NCBI RefSeq assembly: GCF_000758625.1
Contig: NZ_CP009283.1
Location: 4,227,501-4,291,500, forward strand
DNA from: Paenibacillus sp. FSL R7-0273
GTDB lineage: Bacteria; Bacillota; Bacilli; Paenibacillales; Paenibacillaceae
Direction: 5' to 3'
Length of the DNA stretch: 64,000 bases
The translations under genes were made by a program, and so were the position numbers. How positions within the stretch are numbered: position 1 is the first letter of the stretch; each line of letters opens with the position of its first letter. Below, piece by piece: positions 25,766 to 33,736 of this stretch. Below the pieces are notes generated by a model. The model was not told the DNA's origin. It searched no databases and saw only the letters and a program-made list of their open reading frames with translations.

Positions 25766-26305
25766 ATGCTTAAAGGTGATAATATTTTTCTTAGACCACT
25801 TATTCTCCCAGATGCTGAGGAACTACTACTTTTGCAAAATAAAAACCGCTCTTTTTTTTCAAATTATTCCACTACCCGTTCTGCTAACTACTGGTCTTTA
25901 GAAGCACAGCAGGCATTAATAGAAAAAAGGGAGCAAAATAAACAAAAAGATATTGAATACTATTTTGGCATCTATGACAATAACGCTCATAAGCTCATTG
26001 GCACCATCAGTTTATTCCAGGTTGTGCGCGGAGATATTCAAAGCGCTTTCATCGGATACTTCTTAGATCAAGAACAAAACGGCAAGGGTTTTGCCACAGA
26101 ATCCGTTAAGTTAATTGTTAATTATGCTTTTAATACTCTCCACTTGCATAGAATTGAAGCCGGAGTAAAGCCGCACAACATTGGTTCTATGAGAGTTCTA
26201 GAAAAAGCTGGTTTTCACAAGGAAGGAATATCCGTAAAAAATGTTAAAATCAATGGGATTTGGGAAGATCATCAGATGTTAGCTATTATTAATCCTAATG
26301 ATTAA
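25766..26305 (+). CDS. RimJ/RimL-type GNAT acetyltransferase
   Basis: 179 residues. Typical parts are LFLRPL-like start (NIFLRPLILPDAEELL), GTISLFQVVRGD, AFIGYFLDQEQNGKGFATES (acetyl-CoA loop) and HRIEAGVKPHNIGSMRVLEKAGF. This subgroup acetylates N-termini of ribosomal proteins or small amines; the substrate is not inferable. The ATG follows GAAAGGTAG. It is divergent from the subtilase gene and convergent with the chromate transporter gene. Confidence 0.85.
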   Translation: MLKGDNIFLRPLILPDAEELLLLQNKNRSFFSNYSTTRSANYWSLEAQQALIEKREQNKQKDIEYYFGIYDNNAHKLIGTISLFQVVRGDIQSAFIGYFLDQEQNGKGFATESVKLIVNYAFNTLHLHRIEAGVKPHNIGSMRVLEKAGFHKEGISVKNVKINGIWEDHQMLAIINPND

Positions 26306-26329
26306 GGGTACTAAATCTAGTCCCTATGT

Positions 26330-27535
26330 CTACAGCCAAGCCATAACAGTCCCTCCCAACGCCCCCGTTAACACAACGATCCAAGGCGGCAGCTTCCAAT
26401 AGACCAGCATACTGAACAATACCGCGGCAAAAGCAAAATCAGCAGGCGCCAGAATGGAGCTTGTCCAAATCGGCTGGTAAAAGGCAGAGATTAATATGCC
26501 TACTACGGCTGCGTTCACGCCCATTAAGGCACCCTTGGCTTTTGGATTCCGGCGCACACTATCCCAAAAAGGCAGGGTTCCCAATACTAACAAAAAGGCC
26601 GGCAGGAAAATAGCCGCTGTCGCAAGCAGCCCCCCGCCCCATCCATTCATTACAGCACCCAGATAGGAGGCAAAGGTAAACAACGGTCCCGGAACAGCTT
26701 GTGTTGCCCCGTATCCTGCGAGAAAGGCCTCTTCGCTCACCCAGCCGGCCGACACAAATTCCCGTTCCAGCAACGGCAGGACAACATGCCCTCCGCCAAA
26801 CACCAGAGCGCCTGAGCGGTAGAAGCTGTCAAACATGGCAATCCAGCGGACCTGCGTCGCTTCTCTTAAGACCGGAAGAAGAAGGAGCAGCCCGAAGAAT
26901 ACTGCCAAGCATACTGCTCCCAAGCTGCGCTTAACCGGAAAACGGACCCTGCTGTCTGAATCAGCCGCTTCTTTGCTGTAGATCAGAAATCCCACCAGTG
27001 CAGATATCATAATCATTCCAACCTGAGTATACACCGTTTGCCATAATAAGGTAATCGCCATTGCCAATAACGCTATCGCTTTTCTTTTTAGATCGGGAGT
27101 CAGCTTCTGGGCCATGCCGATCACCGCGTGGGCTACAACGGCGGCAGCTACTATTTTCAAGCCGTGAATCCAGCCTGCGTTCCCTATATCCAAACCCTGA
27201 AGCATCAAGGCTAACAGCATTAAGACAAAGACAGAAGGCAGCGTAAAGCCGAGAAAGGAGATTATTCCTCCAAGCACACCAGCCCGCATAATCCCCATTC
27301 CAATGCCCACCTGGCTGCTGGCCGGACCCGGCAAAAATTGGCACAAGGCTACTAAGTCAGCATAGCTTTTTTCGTCCATCCATTTTCTTTTGCGGATATA
27401 TTCTTCATGAAAATAACCCAGGTGGGCAATTGGGCCGCCAAAGGAGGTAAACCCCAGCTTCCCGGATACTATTAAAATTTCGAGTAAGGATTTCAATAAA
27501 CCTTGTTCATTCACTGCCGGCTTGTTCACCTTCAT
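26330..27535 (-). CDS. chrA: ChrA-family chromate ion transporter
   Basis: 401 residues, the long two-domain form. The N-half begins with GKLGFTSFGGPIAHLGYFHEEY and contains QFLPGPASSQVGIGMG. The C-half carries the related FDSFYRSGALVFGGGHVVLPLLE and ATQAVPGPLFTFASYLGA. About ten membrane helices. CHR-family transporters export chromate, giving resistance. Long-form proteins without a chromate-linked cluster may have another physiological anion. No regulator is adjacent. Confidence 0.88.
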   Translation of the reverse strand: MKVNKPAVNEQGLLKSLLEILIVSGKLGFTSFGGPIAHLGYFHEEYIRKRKWMDEKSYADLVALCQFLPGPASSQVGIGMGIMRAGVLGGIISFLGFTLPSVFVLMLLALMLQGLDIGNAGWIHGLKIVAAAVVAHAVIGMAQKLTPDLKRKAIALLAMAITLLWQTVYTQVGMIMISALVGFLIYSKEAADSDSRVRFPVKRSLGAVCLAVFFGLLLLLPVLREATQVRWIAMFDSFYRSGALVFGGGHVVLPLLEREFVSAGWVSEEAFLAGYGATQAVPGPLFTFASYLGAVMNGWGGGLLATAAIFLPAFLLVLGTLPFWDSVRRNPKAKGALMGVNAAVVGILISAFYQPIWTSSILAPADFAFAAVLFSMLVYWKLPPWIVVLTGALGGTVMAWL

Positions 27536-27800
27536 TCTCCCTCCGCAATCTGTCTATATAAACCGCAATTACCTATATAACCTCACATGGAGACAATCTA
27601 TCGCTTCCACAGCTAAAGTCCTTTATCAGCAGGGTTCCGGTTTGGGTTGTAAGATGATAGAAAAACAAGCTGCAAATACGGATACTCCTTGCGAAACAGC
27701 TGTAACTCGGTAGGTAATTGCACGGCATCATGAATGAACCGGGTTGAAATAACTGTACTTTCTGCAACTAAACTAGGCTAATTAGCTTCGCTGCAGGTTT

Positions 27801-27883
27801 TAACTGCACTCTATACATTTATATTTGCCGAAAACGCCCCGAACCGGCTTTTTCTCAAAAAATAGATGTATAGAATACAGTTA
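27801..27883. repeat. Imperfect 22-bp inverted repeat
   Basis: The arms 27801-27822 and 27862-27883 match at 19 of 22 positions when one is reverse-complemented (shared TAACTG and CTATACAT). A diverged third arm, TTTTAATTGCACAAACTACA, follows near 27919. Likely an interspersed palindromic element. Confidence 0.6.
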
Positions 27884-28165
27884 TCTCCTTAAAATGACTG
27901 AATTCCCCTGTTTTAATTGCACAAACTACACTTAAAACTCATTTGGCTCCAAACCGACTGACTAAGGTTAGCGCTTTGGCAAGGGAGATCCATCCGCTGC
28001 TCAACGCTTTACCTAAGGCAGGAACAAGAGACGGTTAGTTAGTCTATCAATGACGTTCCATATAGCTTTTGCTTATATAGGATGTTACCTGTACGCAGGC
28101 GTTCCCACAACGGATTAACTGAAAAATGACATTGCCCTAACATTTCTAATACATTTCCAGCAAGT

Positions 28166-28209
28166 AGAAACGGCTTCGCCGTCTTTCAGGGAAGGCGGCA
28201 ACCGTTTCT
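28166..28209. repeat. Compound hairpin
   Basis: AGAAACGG pairs with CCGTTTCT, and GCCGTCTT with AAGGCGGC inside, separated by small bulges. No T tract follows. It may be a repetitive extragenic palindrome. Confidence 0.55.
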
Positions 28210-28314
28210 GCGAGAAATATAAGGATTATTGATAGTGTAGAACATATTAATTCTTATATTTCAAAAAAAAGACCGTCAAACAGACGGCCCTCCCCTTTAA
28301 AGCTTTACAGTTAC

Positions 28315-29229
28315 CTAAACCGTCTGCAGCAGCCACGCCACTGCTTCCTCCTCATTACTAAACGCCCGGAAGGCAGTACCCTTATTCAGCTCCGTGAGAA
28401 GCTCCTTGAATCTGCCTTTATCCGCTTGAGTGCCGGTAATGACCGCCGCGCATCTCACATGGTAATTCATGAATTTCTGCAGCGCTGTTCCCGCTAGACC
28501 TGTACGCAGATTGTAAAATTCCTCCGGCAGGGCCGCTTCATGCAGCAGAACGTTGTAGACATCATGGCCCATGCAGGCGCCGATCAGATCCAGAATATCC
28601 TGTTCTGTACCCAGTCTGCTGTCTGCAGACCGTAATTCTAGGTACCGTTGTCCTTCTCTGGTTATGACTTCAATGTTCATACTCTTCACTTCCGTTTCCC
28701 TGGTAATGGCCTGGCGCACCTCTCCGATCCATTTCAGTTCACTGGTATACGCCGACAGCTGGTTCGCCTCGATCAGTCTCCAGATCATTGCTTCACGCGG
28801 ACTGCGGTCCGGGGCATACTGTCCCTTATCCGCGCGGCCCTGTTCGAGATGGATCAGACTCATGATCTCCTGCTCATAAGCATCCAGCATGGCTAGAATT
28901 TCAGCAGTTTCCAACTGATCGCTCCAGGCAAGCTGAATGAGAAAGGTTTTTCTGGATTCCGGCTGCTCAGGGGCCGACTGTACCCAGTACTTCAGCTCCG
29001 CGCGTCCTTCCGGAGTTATCGTGTACATTTTCTTGGAGGGCGAGCTTTCCTGATGCTGTACTTCGCTGGTGACATATCCATCCTTCAAAAGCTCCACCAG
29101 CGCTTTATAAATCTGATTGTTGTTGCCTGACCAGTACATGAACGAAGAATCCTGAATGATCTTCTTCATATCATATCCGGTCAGGGACTGGCTGCTTAGC
29201 AGTCCCAGAATGGCATAATTAATCGACAT
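28315..29229 (-). CDS. PadR-family regulator fused to DUF4180
   Basis: 304 residues from the ATG at 29229 (GGAG at good spacing; a GTG lies nine bases upstream). The N-terminal winged helix (about 1-85) contains NYAILGLLSSQSLTGYDMKKI and YTITPEGRAELKYW. A helical PadR C-terminal part follows to about 175. The remaining ~120 residues, starting MNIEVITREGQRYLELRSAD, form a DUF4180-type domain (DILDLIGACMGHDVYNVLLHE, MNYHVRCAAVI). DUF4180 is usually a separate small protein, so the fusion may provide ligand sensing. A perfect palindrome sits in its promoter. Confidence 0.82.
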   Translation of the reverse strand: MSINYAILGLLSSQSLTGYDMKKIIQDSSFMYWSGNNNQIYKALVELLKDGYVTSEVQHQESSPSKKMYTITPEGRAELKYWVQSAPEQPESRKTFLIQLAWSDQLETAEILAMLDAYEQEIMSLIHLEQGRADKGQYAPDRSPREAMIWRLIEANQLSAYTSELKWIGEVRQAITRETEVKSMNIEVITREGQRYLELRSADSRLGTEQDILDLIGACMGHDVYNVLLHEAALPEEFYNLRTGLAGTALQKFMNYHVRCAAVITGTQADKGRFKELLTELNKGTAFRAFSNEEEAVAWLLQTV

Positions 29230-29247
29230 TTCACTCACTCCATATCA

Positions 29248-29277
29248 GTAACCTATGTTAATAGTAACATAGGTTAC
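29248..29277. promoter_or_regulatory. 30-bp perfect palindrome, PadR operator candidate
   Basis: GTAACCTATGTTA and TAACATAGGTTAC are perfect 13-bp arms around ATAG, 20 bp upstream of the padR-type ATG. It contains the ATGT/ACAT halves typical of PadR sites and overlaps a plausible promoter (minus strand TTGAAG, 16 bp, TAACAT), indicating autoregulation. Confidence 0.7.
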
Positions 29278-29337
29278 TTCAATCACACAAACATAAAATA
29301 AGCCATGCACCGGAAACGGCGCATGGCTGTCGAGCTC

Positions 29338-30189
29338 TTAATGGCCGGGCAGCCGGATACCGTACCACCCGCTTACTTCACCTTGTCCATATTCATTACT
29401 GCCAGCAGTAACCAGTGTTCCGTCTGACTTAAGGCCAAGGGTGTGGGCGCAGCCTGCGGCTACAGCTACTATATCGTACCAGCCGCTTACCTCGCACTCG
29501 CCATGCTTATTCCAGCCCGCAGCGGTTACAGTGCCGTCCTTGTTAAGACCGACAGTATGATGACTGCCTGCCGAGACCGCCACGGCCCCGCGCCAGCTGC
29601 CCACCTCGCATTGGCCCTCTTTATTCCGTCCTGCGGCTACCACCGTGCCGTCAGACAGTAGCCCTGCGGTATGAAGATATCCTGCAGCTACTGCTACGAC
29701 GCCGCTCCAGCTGCTCACATTACATTGGCCATACCGGTTATTGCCTGTCATGATTAAGCTGCCGCCAGCCTTCAGTCCGGCTGAATGCCAATCTCCTGCC
29801 GCCACAGCCACGATATCCTGCCAGCTGTCCACATTGCATTCGCCTTCCAGATTCCGGCCCGCAGCTACCACGGTGCCATCCGCCTTCAGGCCGAGCGTAC
29901 GGCGCCAGCCTGCGGCTACCGCAACGATTCCGCTCCAGCCGCTCACCTCGCATTGGCCGTGCTTGTTCCAGCCTGCGGCCGTAACAGTGCCGTCTGCCCT
30001 TAGCCCGACGGTATGGGCATTGCCGGTATGCGCATTGCCTGCGGCTACCGCTACAATATCGCGCCAGCCGCCCACATTACATTGGCCGTATTTATTATCT
30101 CCGGCAGCAATCACCGTTCCGTCGGCCTTCAGTCCGGCCGAATGACGATAACCCGCCGCCAGGGAAGGCCAGGCTTGCCTGATAATCAT
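29338..30189 (-). CDS. RCC1-repeat protein
   Basis: 283 residues starting at the ATG at 30189 (site AAGGAGCGGG). Nearly the whole protein consists of about seven repeats of roughly 40 residues with the pattern VAVAAG-HT-GLK-DGTV-AAG-N--GQC-V--W, the signature of RCC1-type beta-propellers. It lacks a signal peptide. The second repeat contains an in-frame five-residue duplication (GNAHTGNAHT). Bacterial RCC1 proteins have no general assigned function; binding of protein or nucleic acid partners is an inference from eukaryotic relatives. Monocistronic, ends near the ABC operon. Confidence 0.82.
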   Translation of the reverse strand: MIIRQAWPSLAAGYRHSAGLKADGTVIAAGDNKYGQCNVGGWRDIVAVAAGNAHTGNAHTVGLRADGTVTAAGWNKHGQCEVSGWSGIVAVAAGWRRTLGLKADGTVVAAGRNLEGECNVDSWQDIVAVAAGDWHSAGLKAGGSLIMTGNNRYGQCNVSSWSGVVAVAAGYLHTAGLLSDGTVVAAGRNKEGQCEVGSWRGAVAVSAGSHHTVGLNKDGTVTAAGWNKHGECEVSGWYDIVAVAAGCAHTLGLKSDGTLVTAGSNEYGQGEVSGWYGIRLPGH

Positions 30190-30294
30190 AAATCCCGCTC
30201 CTTCATCAAGGTTAGCTGCTTCCTCTCCATTTAACCACAATGAACGGTTATTTGCTGCAGGTCTGCCTGATCAGGAGCGGTTCCCTAAACGTCT

Positions 30295-31131
30295 TTACCC
30301 TTTGGTAGCCCCGGCAGCAATGCCCTTAACGAAGTATTTCTGCAGGGCAACAAACACGATAAGCACCGGTACAACCGACATAGCGGTTCCGGCAAAAATC
30401 ATATCCCAGCGCGAGGAGAACTCACCGATATACCGGTAGATTTCGACCACCATCGTCTTCGGCTCGCCCGAAGGCAGCACCAGCATCGGCATCAGGAAGT
30501 CGTTCCAGATCCCGAGCCCGTTCAGCACGACCATACTGGCCGTAACCGGACCCATCAGCGGGAATACAATCCGCCAGAAGATTCCGTAGCGTGAGCAGCC
30601 GTCAATTTCCGCCGCCTCTTCAATTTCCTGCGGAATGCCTTTGACGAAGCTGGTATAGAGCAGACAGCCGAAGCCGACGGCACCGGCGACATACACGAGG
30701 ATCGGACCGGCCAGACTGCCGTATAAGCCGAACATTCTCAGCTCCTTGAACAGCGGGATCATGTAAGCCTGGAACGGAATCATCATCCCGGCCAGGAAGT
30801 ACAGGAACATGAACCGTGTCCAGCGGGTGTTCCGCCGTTCAATCGCGTAGCCGGCCATCGGAATGATCAGCACCTGGGCTACAATGGACACCAGCGTCAG
30901 GATCAGGCTGTTCAGAATGGCACGCGGGAATTCCGTCTCGGTCAGCAGATACTTAAAGCTGTCCAGATAGAGACCCTTAGGGAAGGCGATAGCATCCCGC
31001 ATAATCTCGGCATTGCTTTTGAAGGCTGACATCAGATTGAAGAAGATCGGGAAAAAGAAAATAATAGCCAGCAGCAAGGTAACGATGAACATGGAGATTT
31101 CAGCGATTCTTCTTTTCGTTTGCAGTGTCAT
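30295..31131 (-). CDS. Carbohydrate ABC transporter permease (MalG type)
   Basis: 278 residues, six membrane helices, with the EAA loop EEAAEIDGCSRYGIFWRIVFP that contacts the ATPase. The ATG is one base beyond the stop of the upstream permease, so the pair is translationally coupled. It partners with the MalF-type permease and the binding protein upstream. No ATPase gene is in the operon, so a shared MsmX-type ATPase encoded elsewhere is expected, as usual in Firmicutes. The imported sugar is unknown. Confidence 0.92.
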   Translation of the reverse strand: MTLQTKRRIAEISMFIVTLLLAIIFFFPIFFNLMSAFKSNAEIMRDAIAFPKGLYLDSFKYLLTETEFPRAILNSLILTLVSIVAQVLIIPMAGYAIERRNTRWTRFMFLYFLAGMMIPFQAYMIPLFKELRMFGLYGSLAGPILVYVAGAVGFGCLLYTSFVKGIPQEIEEAAEIDGCSRYGIFWRIVFPLMGPVTASMVVLNGLGIWNDFLMPMLVLPSGEPKTMVVEIYRYIGEFSSRWDMIFAGTAMSVVPVLIVFVALQKYFVKGIAAGATKG

Positions 31132-31132
31132 G

Positions 31133-32065
31133 CTACATCTGCACCTCCCGTTTCCGGAGGAATTTTACTTGTATGACCGTTATCAGCATAATGATCAGGA
31201 ACAGCACCATCGCCAGCGCCGTACCAAAGCCCTGCCGCAGCTCCCCGAAGCCGACTTTATAAATAATATAGGTTAATGTCTCGGTCTCAAAGCCAGGCCC
31301 GCCGTCCGTCATGACGGCAATCTGGTCAAAAATCTTCAGCGCGCTGATCATCGCCAGTACCATACATACTGTCATTGAACCCGCAAGCAGCGGGAAGGTG
31401 ATATGGCGGAACTGCTGGAAGCCGTTTGCCCCGTCTATGCTTGCCGCTTCATTCAGCTCAGGCGGAATGCCCTGCAGCCCGGCCAGATAAATAATCATGT
31501 AATAGCCTGCGCCCTTCCAGACCGTGGACAAAATAATCGAAAGCATGGCGTACTTCGGATTGCCCAGCCAGTCAACCACCCAGCTGCCCAGTCCGATCGC
31601 GTCCAGAATCTGATTGAATACGCCGAAGTTATAATTCAGGATCATCGCCCAGACAAAGCCCATTACAATTCCGCTGAGCAGCGTCGGGAAATAAAAGATG
31701 CTTCTGAACAGGTTGCGGAACCACCGGACCTTATCGACAAGAATGGCCATGGCAATCGCTGCGATATTTTCCAGAATGACGAGGCTGATGGTCATCACCA
31801 GCGTATTCTTAAGCGCGTTGTGCACACGGGGGCTGTGCCAGATTTCCACGAAATTGGCAAATCCGATATACCGCATATCGTCACTGATTCCGTCCCATGA
31901 GGTGAAGCTGAGATAAATGCTGCCTGCCGTCGGCACGATGACAAACAGCGTATAGATCAGAAATGAAGGTAAAATAAACATTAGCGCATACGACTGGAAC
32001 CGCTTCTTTTTCTTGGGCTTTAGCCCCGTTAGCGGCTTGTCTGCTTGCTGAATTGCTGTAGCCAT
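31133..32065 (-). CDS. Carbohydrate ABC transporter permease (MalF type)
   Basis: 310 residues, six membrane helices after a basic N-terminus (KPKKKKRFQS). The EAA loop is LNEAASIDGANGFQQFRHITFP, and the late motif MTDGGPGFETETL is typical of MalF-like sugar permeases. The ATG follows GGGAGGGAG. It lies about 100 bp downstream of the binding-protein gene and overlaps the next permease functionally. Together they form the membrane channel for an oligosaccharide importer. Confidence 0.92.
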   Translation of the reverse strand: MATAIQQADKPLTGLKPKKKKRFQSYALMFILPSFLIYTLFVIVPTAGSIYLSFTSWDGISDDMRYIGFANFVEIWHSPRVHNALKNTLVMTISLVILENIAAIAMAILVDKVRWFRNLFRSIFYFPTLLSGIVMGFVWAMILNYNFGVFNQILDAIGLGSWVVDWLGNPKYAMLSIILSTVWKGAGYYMIIYLAGLQGIPPELNEAASIDGANGFQQFRHITFPLLAGSMTVCMVLAMISALKIFDQIAVMTDGGPGFETETLTYIIYKVGFGELRQGFGTALAMVLFLIIMLITVIQVKFLRKREVQM

Positions 32066-32171
32066 GGATGCTCTCCCTCCCGGAGATGCTTCCCGGCAAG
32101 AGGGCTTGAACCTGCTGGGCAGCAGGTCCCTCCCCCGGGGAGCTTTTTCTTTTTGACAAATACTAATACTG

Positions 32172-33524
32172 TTATTGCTGGTTTGCTTTTACCTGTGCGT
32201 CATATTCGGTATCCGCCTGCTTCATGTAATCGCTGACGTTCTCATCCTTCACGACCAGATCCTGCAGCAGCTTGTAGAACCAGTTGCGGAACTGCGGAGG
32301 AATGAGATTATCGCCCCACCAGTTGTTGATCGCCAGTGATTTGGTAACATTGTCATCTGCAATCAGGTCAAGCGCTACCTGCATCTGCTCCCCGGTTTCA
32401 TAGGTAACCTTCTCTTTGGTGGAAGGAATAGCATTGATGCTCGACAGGTACTTGGCGTATTGCTCAGGGGCAAAGAAGAAGCGGATAAAATCCTTGATCG
32501 CCTCTGTTTTGTCCGCATCCTTGGCTGCTTCGGCAGAAAGCGACCAGCCGGCCGGTGACGGCAGACCGATTACGTTCACTTTGCCCTCACGGTCAGGAAT
32601 CGCATAGAAGCCGAATTCGAAGCTTGGATCCGCCTCCTGAATCTGTGTGAACATCCAGGTGCCGGAGAAGAGCTGGGCTGCTTTACCCGCTACGAGAATG
32701 GACGCCGTCTGGTTGTCCCCGGTGCTGAGCCAGCCTTTATCCACATAGTTAGTGAACAGGTCTTTGAAGTCAGTAATGGCCTGTACAACGTTGGCATCGG
32801 TGAAGCTTACGGTCTTGGCCGTCCTCTTGGAGTTCCAGTCCGGGTCCTTCGAATACACATCATCGATCAGGAACTTGTTCACCCAGAAGCCCATGTGGAA
32901 AATATCCTTGCCGCCGACCACGAGCGGAGTAATCCCGCTGGTCTTCAGCTTTTCCTGGATCGCAAGAAACTCGTCATAGGTTTTTGGGAGCTCGGTGATT
33001 CCGGCATCCGCATACGCTTTTTTACTGTAGATAATGCCCTGCGGCACGTTGACCGACATCGGTGCGTTCCATACCTTGCCGTCTACCTGCGGCGGATTGT
33101 CGAACAGCTCCAGCAAGTCTGACGGCAGCTCGACGATTTTGCCGGCATCCGCAAATACCTGGGTGTCACGGATTTCTACAAGATCAGGGAATTCGCCGAC
33201 CGCATCCTTCGTCTTGAGCCAGTCCAGATAGGCTGCAGAGGAGGTTTCGCTGATATCCTTGATTTTGACATTTGGATTGGCTTCCATGAATGCTTTGACG
33301 GCCTCTGCAATCGCCGCTTTGGTCGCCGGGTCACCGGATGCATAGCCGATGGAGAACTGCACTTCCTTTTTCGCTTCAGTCGTTGCCGCCGGTGCATTGG
33401 ATGAAGAAGCTGCATTCCCGTTGTTAGAAGCATCCGAAGCATTATTATTGCTGCCGCAGCCCGACAGAAGCGCTGTTGCTGCCAGCAGCGTTGCGGACAA
33501 CGCGGTTACTGATTTTTTCAACAT
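32172..33524 (-). CDS. Extracellular sugar-binding lipoprotein of ABC importer
   Basis: 450 residues from the ATG at 33524 (GGGGGT upstream). Signal peptide with lipobox LLSGC, so it is lipid-anchored on the outer face. The family-1 solute-binding fold follows (ASGDPATKAAIAEAVKAF, PLVVGGKDIFHMGFW, NNWWGDNLIPPQFRNW). It is the obvious partner of the two permeases downstream. It is strongly similar to the next binding protein upstream, most alike in their C-terminal halves, so the pair arose by tandem duplication. Confidence 0.92.
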   Translation of the reverse strand: MLKKSVTALSATLLAATALLSGCGSNNNASDASNNGNAASSSNAPAATTEAKKEVQFSIGYASGDPATKAAIAEAVKAFMEANPNVKIKDISETSSAAYLDWLKTKDAVGEFPDLVEIRDTQVFADAGKIVELPSDLLELFDNPPQVDGKVWNAPMSVNVPQGIIYSKKAYADAGITELPKTYDEFLAIQEKLKTSGITPLVVGGKDIFHMGFWVNKFLIDDVYSKDPDWNSKRTAKTVSFTDANVVQAITDFKDLFTNYVDKGWLSTGDNQTASILVAGKAAQLFSGTWMFTQIQEADPSFEFGFYAIPDREGKVNVIGLPSPAGWSLSAEAAKDADKTEAIKDFIRFFFAPEQYAKYLSSINAIPSTKEKVTYETGEQMQVALDLIADDNVTKSLAINNWWGDNLIPPQFRNWFYKLLQDLVVKDENVSDYMKQADTEYDAQVKANQQ

Positions 33525-33598
33525 ATGAACAAGACCCCCTATAATTCTCATGATTGAGTGAAAGAGCCGGAAACAGCAACCGATGTGCGCATCATCTT

Positions 33599-33613
33599 AG
33601 AAAGCGTTTCCTT
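33599..33613 (-). promoter_or_regulatory. cre-like site upstream of the ABC genes
   Basis: The minus strand reads AAGGAAACGCTTTCT, 14 of 15 matches to WTGNAANCGNWNNCW, about 75 bp before the binding-protein ATG. It suggests glucose repression of the transporter part. Confidence 0.4.
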
Positions 33614-33701
33614 GTGATTACAGGATAGCATTCTGCCCTCCAGGGTTGAATGCAGTTTTTTAAGCTCCGTATGCGGTAATTTTAAGTGAATCCGGGCAAC
33701 T

Positions 33702-33724
33702 AAAAAGGAGATCCGCAGATCTCC
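33702..33724 (-). terminator. Intrinsic terminator between the two binding-protein genes
   Basis: Minus strand GGAGATC, TGCG loop, GATCTCC, then TTTTT. It separates the regulatory part (regulator, kinase, first binding protein) from the transporter part. Confidence 0.8.
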
Positions 33725-33736
33725 CCGTATGCCTCG

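Larger units (their letters stand above)
27536..28314. other. Gene-free region with repeat structures
   Basis: About 780 bp without a supported gene. It holds an imperfect inverted repeat (27801-27883), a third diverged copy of its arm near 27919, and a compound hairpin (28166-28209). The rest is unstructured as far as I can see. Confidence 0.6.
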
